Positions 53,982 through 64,000 of a stretch of 64,000 nucleotides of DNA are shown in pieces. The position numbers and the translations under genes were made by a program. A model generated the notes under the pieces. That model did no database searches. It was not told where the DNA came from and saw nothing but the letters and a program-made list of their open reading frames with translations. The DNA is from an uncultured Sphingomonadaceae bacterium. Its GTDB lineage: Bacteria > Pseudomonadota > Alphaproteobacteria > Sphingomonadales > Sphingomonadaceae. Positions within the stretch are counted from its first letter, which is position 1; each line of letters begins with the position of its first letter. The DNA lies in assembly GCA_947493955.1 (NCBI GenBank), contig CANLSQ010000001.1:930001-994000 (forward strand), read 5' to 3'.

Positions 53982-54704
53982 GTGCGAGTTCTAGCAATGG
54001 CATCCCAAAAAGGTGGTTCCGGCAAAACAACTTTGTCGGGTCATCTGGCCGTACAAGCCCAACTGGCCGGAGCCGGCCCGGTTGTCCTGATCGATATCGA
54101 TCCACAAGGTTCTTTGGCCGATTGGTGGAACGAACGCGAAGCGGAACTGCCTGCTTTTGCGCAGACCACTGTATCTCGCCTCGCTGCCGATCTGGCGATC
54201 TTGCGGCAACAGGGCTTCAAACTGGCAGTGATTGACACCCCGCCAGCCATTACCATGGCAATTCAGTCCGTCATCTCCGTGGCTGAACTTATTGTTATAC
54301 CAACGCGTCCCAGTCCGCATGATCTGCGCGCTGTGGGTGCAACCGTCGATCTGTGTGAACGTGCCGGCAAACCACTATTGTTTGTCGTGAACGGCGCAAC
54401 GCCTAAAGCAAAAATCACTTCGGAAGCCGCTGTCGCGCTGTCTCAGCACGGGACGGTTGCCCCGATTACCGTGCATCACCGGACAGACTTTGCCGGATCG
54501 ATGATCGACGGCCGTACCGTTATGGAAGTTGATCCCGATGGACGCTCTTCTCAAGAAATCCAGCAGCTGTGGGGTTATATTTCCGACCGTCTCGAGAAGA
54601 ATTTCCGCCGCACCGTATTTTCATCACCTGCCATGGCGCCGACAACCAATGTCGGAGTTCCTCGGCCCGGAAGCAATTTCGGTCGCCGGGTCATCGGGTC
54701 CTAA
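53982..54704 (+). CDS. Orphan ParA-family ATPase
   Basis: This 240-residue deviant-Walker ATPase has MASQKGGSGKTTLSGHLAVQA (KGGSGKTT with signature Lys), DIDPQGSLADWW, VIDTPPAITMAIQSV and IVIPTRPSPHDLRAV, all in place. There is no helix-turn-helix N-terminal domain, so it is the small (McdA/MipZ/orphan-ParA) type rather than a plasmid ParA. No parB or parS-like repeat follows; the next gene, coupled by GGGAGGAG, encodes a disordered protein with an RHH-like C-terminus. Such ParA proteins position protein cargoes along the nucleoid or cell axis. Confidence 0.9.
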   Translation: MRVLAMASQKGGSGKTTLSGHLAVQAQLAGAGPVVLIDIDPQGSLADWWNEREAELPAFAQTTVSRLAADLAILRQQGFKLAVIDTPPAITMAIQSVISVAELIVIPTRPSPHDLRAVGATVDLCERAGKPLLFVVNGATPKAKITSEAAVALSQHGTVAPITVHHRTDFAGSMIDGRTVMEVDPDGRSSQEIQQLWGYISDRLEKNFRRTVFSSPAMAPTTNVGVPRPGSNFGRRVIGS

Positions 54705-54721
54705 TGGGAGGAGCAGAGAAT

Positions 54722-55426
54722 ATGAGCGAACCTAAGCCATTAGCATCCCTGTCATCTTCCTTGCTGGCACGCAAAGGCGGCGCCAAGCCTGCCATGCGGC
54801 GTCAAGGAATGGCATTTCCAACTCAGTCTGATCATGAAAATGAAGACCTGGGGTGGAATGACATGGGTTATGACACCAATCCTGATCATGAAGCAGGCCA
54901 ATCGGACACGAACGGACCTGTCGATGCGGATCAGTATCATTACAATCCTTTGGCAGGAGCGATTCCCGAGGTTGTTCCGGCGGTTAAGAAACAGCAAGAA
55001 GAAATTGCTGCGAAGTTGAGCCAGCAGCCGCAACGCGAAGAGCAAGTTGCAGCAGAACCCGAACAGAAGATCGAGCCTGTTAAAAAGGAACAGGCGGTTC
55101 CTGTTCCCCTCTCTATTTCCCGCGAAGTGGCACCGGTTGCTGAAAATTCCAGCATCGGAGTTGCTCCACCTGCGCGTAAGAAGGCAAATCCTGCCAAGTC
55201 CGCAGTCAAAACACGTCGTCCGGCACAAAAGTCGCGAACACGGAAAGCCAAGGCTGCGTTTACCTTAAGGTTGGACGCTGACAGGCACCTGAAACTGCGG
55301 TTGGCGACGGCTGTGAAGAATGTTTCGGCACAGCAGTTGGTAACCAAAGCCGTGGACGAATATTTGAGGTCTATCCCCGAACTTGACGACTTGGCAGAGC
55401 GCATTCCGTCACGCGGCGCTGCTTAA
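54722..55426 (+). CDS. Disordered protein with C-terminal RHH-like domain, ParA partner
   Basis: In this 234-residue protein the first ~160 residues are low-complexity and charged (SEPKPLASLSSSLLARKGG, Glu/Gln runs), then Lys/Arg-rich (KKANPAKSAVKTRRPAQKSRTRK), and the last ~60 residues look like a ribbon-helix-helix or short helical DNA-binding fold (AAFTLRLDADRHLKLRLATAVKNVSAQQLVTKAVDEYLRSIPEL). ATG 54722 with GGGAGGAG upstream is clearly the start; the open frame back to 54569 lies in the parA C-terminus. The arrangement (ParA then a disordered basic partner) parallels McdA/McdB-type positioning pairs, but homology is not asserted. Confidence 0.7.
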   Translation: MSEPKPLASLSSSLLARKGGAKPAMRRQGMAFPTQSDHENEDLGWNDMGYDTNPDHEAGQSDTNGPVDADQYHYNPLAGAIPEVVPAVKKQQEEIAAKLSQQPQREEQVAAEPEQKIEPVKKEQAVPVPLSISREVAPVAENSSIGVAPPARKKANPAKSAVKTRRPAQKSRTRKAKAAFTLRLDADRHLKLRLATAVKNVSAQQLVTKAVDEYLRSIPELDDLAERIPSRGAA

Positions 55427-55462
55427 AATAACGATACAGAATTTAATTGCGAGGGCATTGAT

Positions 55463-56893
55463 ATGAAACGCGATACGATATTGAAACTGGCCGCTTCGAC
55501 TATGGTCATTTCGACAACTCTGACCGGTTGCGGTCCTTTCGGAGGTGGTTCTGTCGCATCTTCATCGAGCAAACCTGCTACGGTAAAAGATGGCGCAAAA
55601 TACGCCAAAAAAGCTGAAAAGGCTCTCCGTAAAGGCCAGGTCGAAAAAGCGATTGCCTATGCAGAGCGGTCCGTTGCCGGTGTGGGCAGTGACCCGGAGA
55701 CACGAGCGTTGCTTGGTCAGTCTTACCTGGCCGCCGGTCGTTTCCATTCTGCGGAGCGCAGTTTTCTTGATGCCATGGAACTGGGTAAGAGAGATGCACG
55801 CACGATCTTGAGCCTGAGCCTGTCACAACTGGGCCAGGGAAAAGCCAATAAGGCGAAACAATTGATCGAGAATAACCGGCAATTCATTCCAACGGCAGAC
55901 TATGGTCTGGCTTTGGCTCTGGCCGGTGATTCCAAAGGCGCAATTGCCGAGCTCGAGCAAGCCATTCGTAGCTCTAACGTTACCGGTCGTACCCGCCAGA
56001 ATCTGGGATTGGCCTATGCTCTGGACGGTCGCTGGAAAGAAGCAAAATTGATGGCAATGCAGGATATGACACCTGCCACTGTCGATAACCGCATCATGCA
56101 ATGGGCACAAATGGCTCGTCCGGGTGCTTATGAAGTGCGCGTAGCGTCCTTGCTCAATGTTCAGCCAGTTGCCAATGATCCGGGTCAACCTGTTCGTCTC
56201 GCACTGAATGCTGCTCCTGTTGTTCCCGTTGTTGCTGCGGCGACGCCTGCCGAAGATTATAGCCGGGAAGTTGCCAGTTTCGATTCTGAAACGCCTCTTC
56301 CAGCTGTCGGTCCAGCACCTGTGGCAGACTCCGACGTCGACTTCATGGCCAAGGAAAATAACGTTAAAGTGACAAAAGTTGCAGTTCCTGCAAGCAAACC
56401 TGCGGAGGAAAAGAAAGCTGCTAAACCGTCCGCACCAGCTCCGGAAAAAACCTTCATTGTTGAAGGCTCGGACGCACCGGTACCGGTCAAAAAAGCAACG
56501 CCTGTTTCGACGGCAGCGGAGCAAGTTATTGCCGCGGTACAGCCAGTGTTGCAAAAAGTGGCTTTCACACCGCGTACCCGAGCCATCTCCAATGGCAAGC
56601 ATTTGGTGCAGCTCGGCGTATTCTCTTCACCTGAAAATGTGAAGCGCGCCTGGGGTATTTTGTCGTCGAAAAATAAAGACCTGGCGTCGTTCCAATATGC
56701 GAGCTCGCCGATCCAGCGGAATGGCAAGACGCTATATCGCTTGGCTGCGATGGGCTTCGGCAATGAACAGGCAGCCAAGGACATGTGTGTCGGCATTAAA
56801 GCGAAGGGCGGCGCATGTATTGTTCGCAACGTTGAAAAAGTGCGTCCGACACAAATGGCTAGCAAGGCACCGCAAAAGCTCGCTGCACGCTAA
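55463..56893 (+). CDS. TPR/SPOR-domain lipoprotein
   Basis: This 476-residue protein has a lipoprotein signal (TLTGCGPFGG, about residues 18-24). TPR repeats run from about residues 45 to 220 (KAEKALRKGQVEKAIAYAERSVAGV, ALLGQSYLAAGRFHSAERSFLDA and more). A Pro/Ala/Val-rich linker with KKAAKPSAPAPEKT follows, and a SPOR domain ends it (KHLVQLGVFSSPENVKRAWGIL to CVGIKAKGGACIVRNVEKVRP). Outer-membrane anchoring plus SPOR suggests a septal or polar envelope role. It follows the RHH-like gene in the parA operon. Confidence 0.85.
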   Translation: MKRDTILKLAASTMVISTTLTGCGPFGGGSVASSSSKPATVKDGAKYAKKAEKALRKGQVEKAIAYAERSVAGVGSDPETRALLGQSYLAAGRFHSAERSFLDAMELGKRDARTILSLSLSQLGQGKANKAKQLIENNRQFIPTADYGLALALAGDSKGAIAELEQAIRSSNVTGRTRQNLGLAYALDGRWKEAKLMAMQDMTPATVDNRIMQWAQMARPGAYEVRVASLLNVQPVANDPGQPVRLALNAAPVVPVVAAATPAEDYSREVASFDSETPLPAVGPAPVADSDVDFMAKENNVKVTKVAVPASKPAEEKKAAKPSAPAPEKTFIVEGSDAPVPVKKATPVSTAAEQVIAAVQPVLQKVAFTPRTRAISNGKHLVQLGVFSSPENVKRAWGILSSKNKDLASFQYASSPIQRNGKTLYRLAAMGFGNEQAAKDMCVGIKAKGGACIVRNVEKVRPTQMASKAPQKLAAR

Positions 56894-56913
56894 AAATAAC
56901 CAAACCAACATCT

Positions 56914-56957
56914 TAAGGGCGGGAAAGCTAAAGCGCTTTTCCGCCCTTATATATTGC
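56914..56957 (+). terminator. Terminator at the end of the parA-SPOR operon
   Basis: A perfect stem of about 15 bp from TAAGGGCGGGAAAGC (one G-T) to GCTTTTCCGCCCTTA around the loop TAAAGC, then TATATATT. The 3' arm overlaps the last codons of the convergent pyrC-like gene. Typical factor-independent terminator for the plus-strand operon. Confidence 0.9.
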
Positions 56958-58148
56958 GCGAACGCGGCCTTGTACCGGCAGTTTGTCAAATGGCGTATTG
57001 CCTGCCGCTGCGGCCATTTTTCGGGTATCGACCTGCCACGGCGCTTCCGGATCGATCAATATCAGGTCGGCTTCATAACCTTGTGTAATTTTTCCGGCTT
57101 CGACACCCAATATTTGTGCGGGTGTAGCCGATAGCAGCTCAAACAGACGAGGCATGTCCACCAGTCCGTCACGAACAAGATTGAGCGACAGTGCGAGCAG
57201 TGTCTCAGCACCCGCCATACCGAATTCGGCTTCGGCAAAGGGCAGACGTTTGTCCTCTGGTCCGCGCGGATCATGGCCGGATGAAATCACATCGATAGTG
57301 CCGTTCTTTATCGCTTCCAAACAAGTCTGGCGGTCTTCCTCGCTGCGCAAGGGCGGTGACAGTTTAGCAAAGGTTCTGAATTCGCTGATAGCGATATCGG
57401 ACAGGAACAGATGAGCAGGAGTAATGCCGCATGTCACCGGCAGGCCTTCCGATTTGGCCGCGCGAATCAACTCCAGACCTTGCATGGTCGTGACTTGCCG
57501 GAAATGAATATGTGCGCCGCTTTCCCGGACCAGACCAATATCCCGGGCGATGGAGAGCGCTTCTGCCGATGCAGGCGCGCTGGACAGGCCCAGGCGTGTA
57601 CCGGTTTCACCTGCGGTTGCCACCGCACCTCCGGTCAATCCGCTATCTTCGCTATGGACGATGACCGGCATGTCCAGCGACCGGCAATAATGGAGCAGCT
57701 TCAGCATTATGCCGCTGTCTGCAATCCAGCTTCTGCCAGTGGCCACGGCACGGGCCCCAGCCTGTTTCATCAATCCGATTTCCGCCAGTTCGACACCCTT
57801 CAGCCCTTTAGTCGCGGCTGCAAGAGGGTGAGACCACAGATCAGGTTTTCCTTCGGAAGCGTTATGCTTGATCATTGCCGGTAAATCGAGCACCGGTGCC
57901 TGGTCCGGCATCAAGGCAGCACGGGTAATCCCTCCATAGTGAAAAGCGGGCTTGTCGATCGCAAAAACGCCCAGATCGATGATACCGGGAGCCAACAGCG
58001 ATCCAGCACAGTCGACAGTTTCGTGATCTGCAGATGGTTTGTCTTCACTGACTTCGACAATGCGATCATGATCTACGGACACGTTTACGGATTGCGGGGC
58101 CTTCGCCTCGGGGACCAGAACCTGTGCGTTGATGAAAGTCTTTTTCAT
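56928..58148 (-). CDS. Pseudo-dihydroorotase (PyrC-like, catalytic residues lost)
   Basis: This 406-residue amidohydrolase of the dihydroorotase family still shows [60 protein letters not shown] and [15 protein letters not shown]. But the metal motif that should read D-x-H-V-H is DLGVF (residues 58-62; His60 and His62 lost) and TDHAPH is SGHDPR (catalytic Asp lost at 291). So it is very probably inactive, like the PyrC' subunit that stabilises aspartate transcarbamoylase in pseudomonads. ATG 58148 overlaps the pyrB stop (ATGA), giving strong translational coupling; a true pyrC must lie elsewhere. Confidence 0.85.
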   Translation of the reverse strand: MKKTFINAQVLVPEAKAPQSVNVSVDHDRIVEVSEDKPSADHETVDCAGSLLAPGIIDLGVFAIDKPAFHYGGITRAALMPDQAPVLDLPAMIKHNASEGKPDLWSHPLAAATKGLKGVELAEIGLMKQAGARAVATGRSWIADSGIMLKLLHYCRSLDMPVIVHSEDSGLTGGAVATAGETGTRLGLSSAPASAEALSIARDIGLVRESGAHIHFRQVTTMQGLELIRAAKSEGLPVTCGITPAHLFLSDIAISEFRTFAKLSPPLRSEEDRQTCLEAIKNGTIDVISSGHDPRGPEDKRLPFAEAEFGMAGAETLLALSLNLVRDGLVDMPRLFELLSATPAQILGVEAGKITQGYEADLILIDPEAPWQVDTRKMAAAAGNTPFDKLPVQGRVRAIYKGGKAL

Positions 58149-59149
58149 GACCATCCCTCCACACCGCGCGATCGTCGGGTCAGAACATCAAGACAAGCCA
58201 TGCGAACGGCCACACCCATTTCTACCTGTTCTGTAATGGCGGACCGATCAAGATCATCTGCAATATCACTGCTGATTTCGACACCGCGGTTCATCGGACC
58301 GGGATGCATGACCAGAGCGTCTGGTTTTGCCAGTGCTAGACGTTCTCTAGTTAATCCATAGAGATGATGAAATTCTCTGGGACTGGGGATAAAATCGCCA
58401 TTCATTCGTTCATTCTGCAGCCGCAGCATCATCACGACATCCGCGCCATCCAATGCCTGTTCAAAATTCGAAAAAGCCTCCACATTCATCCGGTCGAGAG
58501 CCGCCGGTAAAAGCGATGTCGGAGCGCAAACCCGTACTTTTGCACCCAATGTCGTCAGGCAGTAGATGTTGGAACGAGCCACGCGGCTGTGCATGACGTC
58601 GCCGCAGATTGTAATTGTCAGCCCACTAATGTCGCCCTTGCGTCTCTGAATGGTCAGTGCATCAAGCAAGCCCTGGGTGGGGTGCTCGTGGCTGCCATCA
58701 CCGGCATTGAGCACGGGGCAATCCACTTTATCGGCAATGAGTTGCACGGCGCCGGAACTGGCATGGCGAATGACGATGGCATCGGCGCGCATCGCATTGA
58801 GTGTGACCGCCGTATCGATAAGGGTTTCGCCCTTTTTGACGCTGGATTGCGCGGCATGCATATTGACAACATCCGCGCCCATCCGTTTGCCGGCAATCTC
58901 GAAAGAAAGTAGCGTGCGCGTACTGTTTTCGAAGAAGGCGTTGATGACGGTCAGGCCGTCGAGCCGGTCGACATGTTTGCTCGATTGGCGGTTCAGATCG
59001 ACCCATTGTTCGGCTTCCTTGAGGAGAAATAATATCTCCCAGGGCTGCAGTCCGGCGATACCCAATAGATGGCGATGTGGAAAAGCGTCCGATCCTGCGG
59101 GAAACTGATGCCCGGCAGTCGGCGGTGAACCTGTTTGATCAATTGTCAT
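58145..59149 (-). CDS. pyrB: Aspartate transcarbamoylase catalytic subunit
   Basis: PyrB makes carbamoyl aspartate, the first committed step of pyrimidine synthesis. Carbamoyl-phosphate loop [62 protein letters not shown], and the end motif [15 protein letters not shown]. 334 aa from ATG 59149, the conserved family start; an upstream extension to 59275 lies in ruvX. The stop overlaps the pseudo-dihydroorotase ATG by four bases. No pyrI present, as usual outside enterics. Confidence 0.96.
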   Translation of the reverse strand: MTIDQTGSPPTAGHQFPAGSDAFPHRHLLGIAGLQPWEILFLLKEAEQWVDLNRQSSKHVDRLDGLTVINAFFENSTRTLLSFEIAGKRMGADVVNMHAAQSSVKKGETLIDTAVTLNAMRADAIVIRHASSGAVQLIADKVDCPVLNAGDGSHEHPTQGLLDALTIQRRKGDISGLTITICGDVMHSRVARSNIYCLTTLGAKVRVCAPTSLLPAALDRMNVEAFSNFEQALDGADVVMMLRLQNERMNGDFIPSPREFHHLYGLTRERLALAKPDALVMHPGPMNRGVEISSDIADDLDRSAITEQVEMGVAVRMACLDVLTRRSRGVEGWS

Positions 59150-59171
59150 TAAAGTCAGCCCTATAGAGGCA

Positions 59172-59633
59172 TCATTCCACGGCGGCAAGCCCGTCAATTG
59201 CACCTTGTAAGATATAAGCGGCCGCCATCTGATCAACCACTTTACTGCGCCGTTTCCGGCTGACATCGGCCGCAATAAGATCGCGGGTCACGGCCTGTGT
59301 GCTCCAGCGCTCATCCCATAACAATATGGGTAGGCCAACCGGGCGTAAATTCTGAGCAAAGGATTTTGCTGCCTGAGTCTGTTTGCTCTGACTGCCATCA
59401 AGATTGAGCGGAAGGCCAACGACAAAGCCTGTAACATGTTGCTGCTCGATGACTGTTTTGATTCGTTCCAGATCTTTGGAAAATTTACGCCGCTCTATGG
59501 TTTCCGCCGCGGTAGCGATCATCCACTGCGCATCGCATAGCGCCATGCCCACAGTCTTGGTGCCAACATCAAGCCCCAGTAAGCGTCCACCATCGGGCAG
59601 GGCTGTCCTGAAAGCGCTTCGGTCCTCTGTCAT
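59172..59633 (-). CDS. ruvX: Putative pre-16S rRNA nuclease RuvX/YqgF
   Basis: YqgF/RuvX is an RNase H-fold nuclease involved in 16S rRNA maturation; a Holliday-junction role is doubtful. 153 residues with [20 protein letters not shown] (DVGTK), [40 protein letters not shown] and [14 protein letters not shown]. It lies 22 nt upstream of pyrB. The ATG at 59633 sits on the stop of the DUF3089 gene. Confidence 0.95.
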   Translation of the reverse strand: MTEDRSAFRTALPDGGRLLGLDVGTKTVGMALCDAQWMIATAAETIERRKFSKDLERIKTVIEQQHVTGFVVGLPLNLDGSQSKQTQAAKSFAQNLRPVGLPILLWDERWSTQAVTRDLIAADVSRKRRSKVVDQMAAAYILQGAIDGLAAVE

Positions 59634-60757
59634 TAGCGCGAGAGAAATGCGGTCATCCTTTTTATCACATCTTCGCGAACGTTACGCCAGAACAGGCTGT
59701 AATCATAGACATGATAATTGTTGCCGGGCAGGGTGTAGGGCCCCAGATCCGGCGGGTCGCCGATCAGCAGGAACCCGCGATCATCGCAGCGCGCAGGTAC
59801 CGCGCCCTCGATCAGAGTTGCGTCGCTTAACTCGTCATTGGGCACAAGCGTTCCGAGATTCAGCTCCGCAGGCGATTCGGAATTAGTGTCGCCGTTAATC
59901 GGGTTGGTGCACAGCAGATTTGTGTCTTTGCGTGGCTTACCGTTAAATCCGATGGTCGTGTCATAAACTTCGACAATCCGGCCATAATCCGCAGGTTCGG
60001 CAAAGCTTTCCCAGCTGAGCAGGCAATTAGTTTGTTCTGCCGTTTCACAGACATCCAGACCCAGAGCCGGGACATCCGCCTCTATCGACACCGGCCAGCC
60101 AACGACATAGGCTGCAACAATGCGGTTGGCGAGCGGTGTGCCCGCAACCCGGTCTTTCAGCAAATTGGTGAGATGCAGGCTGCCCTGGCTGTGGCCTGCG
60201 AGTATGATCGGGCGGTCATCCGGAACTTCTTTGATAAAAAAGTCAAAAGCGATCAAAACGTCCTGATAGGCCGCATCCAGAGCTTGTTGCCCCTCTTTCT
60301 TCTCCGTCAGAAAAGCGCCAAGCGTGGCTTGGCGGTATCGCGGAGCCCAGACATCGCCAGCTTTGTTAAAGGCGCTGGCCTGACCGCGCAGGAAGATTTT
60401 TGTGCGATCCTCTGTCTCTTTATGTCCAAGAGGTGCGTTCCATTTAGACTTGTCGATAAATGATGTGGGATGCACAAAAAATATCGCCGCACGCTGGTCT
60501 TCTTTCGGTGCGTCGCCATTGGGTTCATAACCCTGCGGTAGCCACAGGGCAGGGTTGCCTTTCTTGATCTCGGGCCGGGCATACCACATGGCAACATCGG
60601 CATAGATATTGTTTTCCAGCACTTCCTGTGCCTGAAATTCGGTGTCGGGTACAAACACAACTTCAGCCAGTTCTTCTCCATAAACACGCAGCACAAATGC
60701 GCCCGCGAGAACCAGTACGACCATGATCGCAACAAAGTAGAGAAACTTACGCGCCAA
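59633..60757 (-). CDS. DUF3089 alpha/beta-hydrolase
   Basis: This 374-residue alpha/beta-hydrolase of the DUF3089 family has an N-terminal membrane anchor ([29 protein letters not shown]), [21 protein letters not shown], the nucleophile elbow [17 protein letters not shown] (GHSQG) and C-terminal [21 protein letters not shown] with the likely catalytic His. It probably hydrolyses ester or amide bonds in the periplasm; substrate unknown. It overlaps ruvX by one base. Confidence 0.85.
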   Translation of the reverse strand: MARKFLYFVAIMVVLVLAGAFVLRVYGEELAEVVFVPDTEFQAQEVLENNIYADVAMWYARPEIKKGNPALWLPQGYEPNGDAPKEDQRAAIFFVHPTSFIDKSKWNAPLGHKETEDRTKIFLRGQASAFNKAGDVWAPRYRQATLGAFLTEKKEGQQALDAAYQDVLIAFDFFIKEVPDDRPIILAGHSQGSLHLTNLLKDRVAGTPLANRIVAAYVVGWPVSIEADVPALGLDVCETAEQTNCLLSWESFAEPADYGRIVEVYDTTIGFNGKPRKDTNLLCTNPINGDTNSESPAELNLGTLVPNDELSDATLIEGAVPARCDDRGFLLIGDPPDLGPYTLPGNNYHVYDYSLFWRNVREDVIKRMTAFLSR

Positions 60758-60886
60758 TTATTTTACTCCAATTTGGGCTATAGCCGCTCATTCAACTTGA
60801 AGCAGCCTCGCGCCAATGCTAGCGGCGCGAAGTACACTATTTTAGTGATATTACCCGAAAAAAGATGAACCGATAAAGAATGAATC

Positions 60887-61174
60887 ATGTCAGTCGATAA
60901 AGAAACCGTCAAAAAGATCGCAAGCCTGTCTCGGATCGCCGTAACTGAGGCAGAAGCCGACGCATTGGTGCCAGAGCTCAACAACATCCTCGGATGGGTC
61001 GAACAGCTGGGCGAAGTGGATTGCTCCAAGGTCGAGCCGATGACCGCCGTCATCCCTAACAAGTTGCGTTTGCGCGATGATGAGGTGACCGACGGCAATG
61101 TCCGCGACAAGGTTCTCGCCAATGCGCCGGTGGCCGAACATGGCTTCTTTGGCGTGCCGAAGGTGATCGAATAA
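60887..61174 (+). CDS. gatC: Asp/Glu-tRNA amidotransferase subunit C
   Basis: GatC stabilises the GatA-GatB complex that converts Asp-tRNA(Asn)/Glu-tRNA(Gln) to the amides. 95 residues: [44 protein letters not shown] and [22 protein letters not shown] 60887; stop overlaps the gatA ATG by one base. Confidence 0.97.
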   Translation: MSVDKETVKKIASLSRIAVTEAEADALVPELNNILGWVEQLGEVDCSKVEPMTAVIPNKLRLRDDEVTDGNVRDKVLANAPVAEHGFFGVPKVIE

Positions 61175-62658
61175 TGGCTGAGATTTTTGAACTGGGCATT
61201 GCGGGTATCCGCACGGGTGTTGCATCTGGCGATTTTACGGCCAAGGAAGTCGCCGAGACATTTATCGACCGGGTGAGCGCGGCAAAGTCGCTAAACGCTG
61301 TGCTGGTGGAAACACCGGACCATGCGCTGGCGGCCGCAGAGGCAACCGACAAAGCGAAAGCAGCCGGCGAAACTCTAGGTAAAATGGCTGGCGTGCCGAT
61401 TGGTATGAAAGACCTTTTCTGTACCGAAGGTGTCGCTACGACGGCTGCAAGCCTGATTCTAGACGGTTTCACACCGCAATATGAGTCCACCGTTTCCGCG
61501 AACCTGTTCAAGGCTGGTGCTGGCATGCTCGGCAAGCTGAATATGGACCAGTTCGCCATGGGTTCGTCCAATGAGACGAGCGCTTTCGGCAATGTGATTT
61601 CACCATGGCGGCGCAATGATGGCGGTAATACCGATCTGGCGCCCGGTGGTTCTTCAGGCGGCAGTGCTGCCGTTGTGTCCGGTCGTATCTGTCCAGCAGC
61701 AACCGGAACCGATACAGGCGGTTCAATCCGCCAACCCGCAGCTTTTGTGGGTATTACAGGTTTCAAGCCGACTTATGGCCGCTGTTCGCGCTGGGGCACG
61801 ATTGCCTTCGCCAGCTCGCTCGATCAGGCGGGGCCGATGGCCCATGATGTGCGCGATTGCGCGATCATGCTCGAAGCGATGGCAGGCTTTGATCCCAAGG
61901 ATTCAACGTCACTCGATCTGCCTGTTCCCGAATGGGAAGCAGGCCTGAAAAGTGACCTTACCGGCAAGCGTATAGGTATTCCCAAAGAATATCGGGTCGA
62001 CAATATGCCTCCGGAAATTGATGCGCTGTGGCAGAAAGGCATAGAGTGGCTGCAAGACGCCGGCGCGAAGATTGTCGATGTGTCGCTACCGCACACAAAA
62101 TATGCACTGCCGGCCTACTATATCATCGCCCCAGCAGAGGCTTCATCCAACCTCGCGCGCTATGACGGTGTGCGATATGGAATGCGCGACCTGCCGGACG
62201 GGGCAGGGCTGCAGGATATGTATGCCGCTACCCGCGAATCAGGCTTTGGCCCAGAGGTGAAGCGCCGGATCATGATCGGCACCTATGTGTTGTCGGCGGG
62301 CTATTATGACGCTTATTACACGCAGGCCCAGAAGGTCCGGACGTTGATCTCTCAGGATTTCGACAAGGCTTGGGAAAGCTGTGACCTGCTGCTAACGCCA
62401 ACCGCACCGAGTGCAGCCTTCGGATTGGGTGAGAAAGCCGATGATCCGCTGGCCATGTATTTGAACGATGTGTTTACGGTCCCAAGCAGCTTGGCAGGAT
62501 TACCAGCTATATCCGTTCCGGCAGGACTGGATGGGCAGGGGCTTCCTTTGGGATTGCAGATTATTGGCAAGGCCTTGGATGAGCAAAGTGTGTTTAACGC
62601 CGGTCTGGCGATGGAAGAACGCGCTGGCTTTGTCGCGAAGCCGGAGCAGTGGTGGTGA
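61174..62658 (+). CDS. gatA: Asp/Glu-tRNA amidotransferase subunit A
   Basis: GatA is the amidase subunit that releases ammonia from Gln. The Ser-cisSer-Lys triad is visible: [14 protein letters not shown] (Lys), [16 protein letters not shown] (cis-Ser region) and [16 protein letters not shown] (Ser). 494 aa. It is linked to gatC by TAATG and to gatB by a 2-nt gap. Confidence 0.97.
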   Translation: MAEIFELGIAGIRTGVASGDFTAKEVAETFIDRVSAAKSLNAVLVETPDHALAAAEATDKAKAAGETLGKMAGVPIGMKDLFCTEGVATTAASLILDGFTPQYESTVSANLFKAGAGMLGKLNMDQFAMGSSNETSAFGNVISPWRRNDGGNTDLAPGGSSGGSAAVVSGRICPAATGTDTGGSIRQPAAFVGITGFKPTYGRCSRWGTIAFASSLDQAGPMAHDVRDCAIMLEAMAGFDPKDSTSLDLPVPEWEAGLKSDLTGKRIGIPKEYRVDNMPPEIDALWQKGIEWLQDAGAKIVDVSLPHTKYALPAYYIIAPAEASSNLARYDGVRYGMRDLPDGAGLQDMYAATRESGFGPEVKRRIMIGTYVLSAGYYDAYYTQAQKVRTLISQDFDKAWESCDLLLTPTAPSAAFGLGEKADDPLAMYLNDVFTVPSSLAGLPAISVPAGLDGQGLPLGLQIIGKALDEQSVFNAGLAMEERAGFVAKPEQWW

Positions 62659-62660
62659 GT

Positions 62661-64000
62661 ATGACGGAATCAACATATCGTATCCAGGGCGCAACCGGTG
62701 AATGGGAGGTCGTGATTGGCCTTGAAGTCCATGCGCAGATCACCTCCAACGCGAAGCTCTTTTCCGGCGCATCCACTGAATTCGGGGCCGAGCCCAATAC
62801 CCAAGTCAGTCTGGTTGACGCTGCCATGCCGGGAATGCTTCCGGTGTTGAATAAGGAATGTGTCCGTCAGGCAGTGCGCACCGGCCTTGCGATCAACGCA
62901 CAGATCAACAAATATTCGCGTTTTGATCGGAAAAACTATTTCTACGCCGATTTGCCGCAGGGATATCAGATTTCTCAGCTATATCATCCGATAGTGGGCG
63001 AGGGGAAAATCGAAATTTCGCTCGATGAGAAAGATCCTGATGCCCATGGCAAGACCGTAGGCGTTGAGCGTATTCATATCGAACAGGATGCGGGCAAGCT
63101 GATGCATGACCAACATCCGACGATGAGCTATGTCGATCTTAACCGTTGTGGTGTGGCGCTAATGGAAATCGTTTCCATGCCTGACATGACATCGCCCAAA
63201 GAAGCAGCGGCTTATGTCCGTAAGCTCAGATCCATTCTGCGCTATGTCGGCAGCTGCGACGGCAATATGGAGCAAGGCTCCATGCGTGCGGATGTCAATG
63301 TTTCCGTCCGCAAGCCTGGCGACGAGCTAGGCATTCGGACAGAAACGAAAAACGTTAATTCCCTGCGCTTCATACAGCAGGTCATCGAATATGAAGCCCA
63401 GCGTCAGGTCGATGTGCTGGAGGAGGGAGGCGAGATCGTTCAGGAGACCCGTCTGTTTGATCCGGACCGGAACGAAACCCGCTCGATGCGCTCCAAGGAA
63501 GATGCGCATGATTATCGCTATTTCCCCGACCCAGACTTGCTGCCTCTGGAACTCGAAGATGACTTTATCTTCGATTGCAAAGCGAGCCTGCCCGAGCTTC
63601 CGGACGAAAAGCGGGCACGGTACAAAAATGTTCTGGGTCTAAGCGCCTATAACGCTGCCGTTCTTACCGCAGAGCATGAAACCGCTCTGTGGTTCGAAGA
63701 ATTGCTGGAAACCACCGACGAGCCTGAGAAAATCGCAAGTTCAGCTGCCAACTGGTTGACCTCCGAGCTATTCGGTGCGCTCAACAAAATGGGCCTGTCC
63801 ATTGAGCAAAGCCCGGTATCCCCGCAGCAGGCAGCGGAATTGCTTGGCTTGATTGCTGATGGCACCATTTCCGGCAAAATCGCTAAACAGGTGTTCGAGA
63901 TCATGCTCGAAACCGGTGATGGCGCCGCCAGAATCGTTGAAGAAAAGGGCCTGAAGCAAGAATCCGACACTGGCGCGATCGAAAAAGTCATCGCTGACGT
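62661..64000 (+). CDS. gatB: Asp/Glu-tRNA amidotransferase subunit B, C-terminus cut by window edge
   Basis: GatB is the kinase/tRNA-binding subunit. ATG 62661, two bases after gatA, opens a frame through to the window end (446 codons). Visible: [110 protein letters not shown], and the YqeY-like tail beginning. The last few dozen codons are missing at the right edge. Confidence 0.97.
   Translation, partial: MTESTYRIQGATGEWEVVIGLEVHAQITSNAKLFSGASTEFGAEPNTQVSLVDAAMPGMLPVLNKECVRQAVRTGLAINAQINKYSRFDRKNYFYADLPQGYQISQLYHPIVGEGKIEISLDEKDPDAHGKTVGVERIHIEQDAGKLMHDQHPTMSYVDLNRCGVALMEIVSMPDMTSPKEAAAYVRKLRSILRYVGSCDGNMEQGSMRADVNVSVRKPGDELGIRTETKNVNSLRFIQQVIEYEAQRQVDVLEEGGEIVQETRLFDPDRNETRSMRSKEDAHDYRYFPDPDLLPLELEDDFIFDCKASLPELPDEKRARYKNVLGLSAYNAAVLTAEHETALWFEELLETTDEPEKIASSAANWLTSELFGALNKMGLSIEQSPVSPQQAAELLGLIADGTISGKIAKQVFEIMLETGDGAARIVEEKGLKQESDTGAIEKVIAD

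Overview
The window looks like a chromosomal segment of a Sphingomonadales alphaproteobacterium, probably a marine Sphingorhabdus/Parasphingorhabdus/Sphingopyxis-like genome. The reasons are moderate GC with strong GATC-type gene architecture, a GatCAB amidotransferase, separate glyQ/glyS, pyruvate phosphate dikinase, a large TonB receptor, a pseudo-dihydroorotase behind pyrB, and several small families typical of sphingomonads (DUF6356, DUF4259, SPOR/TPR proteins). The species is inferred from gene content only. I see no insertion sequence, prophage or CRISPR array. The segment is mostly core genome with a few accessory islands.

Layout. 0-2 kb: mreB-mreC-mreD cell-shape operon (minus), divergent from mutL. 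4-12.7 kb: a membrane diguanylate cyclase, then a minus run of MaoC-like hydratase, NPP-type phosphodiesterase lipoprotein, ychF-pth-L25, a thioesterase and two tandem TraB/GumN proteins. 12.8-22.5 kb (plus): a molybdopterin oxidoreductase, glyQS, ppdK, tRNA-Arg(ACG) and folE, with a convergent DUF4259 gene. 22.5-27.3 kb (minus): a PKHD hydroxylase/sulfotransferase-like pair, the rpsF-rpsR-rplI operon, DUF6356 and a YeiH-type transporter. 27.6-35.3 kb: an accessory cluster of TonB receptor, DUF3604 PHP-like hydrolase, TetR regulator, acyl-CoA dehydrogenase and APH-like kinase, with related palindromes at its two ends. 35.4-40.9 kb: fatty-acid synthesis fabD-fabG-(hyp)-acpP-fabF followed by mltG. 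41-51 kb: a beta-propeller protein, a nitronate monooxygenase-like enzyme, leuA with a probable attenuating leader, two YHS-domain proteins flanking a remarkable Ala/Cys-only exported protein, a BLUF photoreceptor, and ilvBNC. 50.9-64 kb: miaA/serB, an orphan ParA module between two SPOR-domain proteins, pyrB with a catalytically dead pyrC-like partner, ruvX, a DUF3089 hydrolase, and gatCAB running off the end.

Genes that appear to work together: leuA, ilvB, ilvN and ilvC (branched-chain amino acids, with leader-RNA candidates before leuA and ilvB); fabD/fabG/acpP/fabF (type II fatty-acid synthesis) with mltG (septal peptidoglycan); gatCAB (transamidation of mischarged tRNA); pyrB with its inactive DHOase-like subunit; ParA, a disordered putative RHH partner and two SPOR proteins (envelope/cell-division positioning); and YHS1, the Ala/Cys protein and YHS2 (a possible periplasmic metal- or thiol-handling unit). 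The last two, the leuA leader and the TonB/TetR cluster operators are the most promising places for something undescribed.
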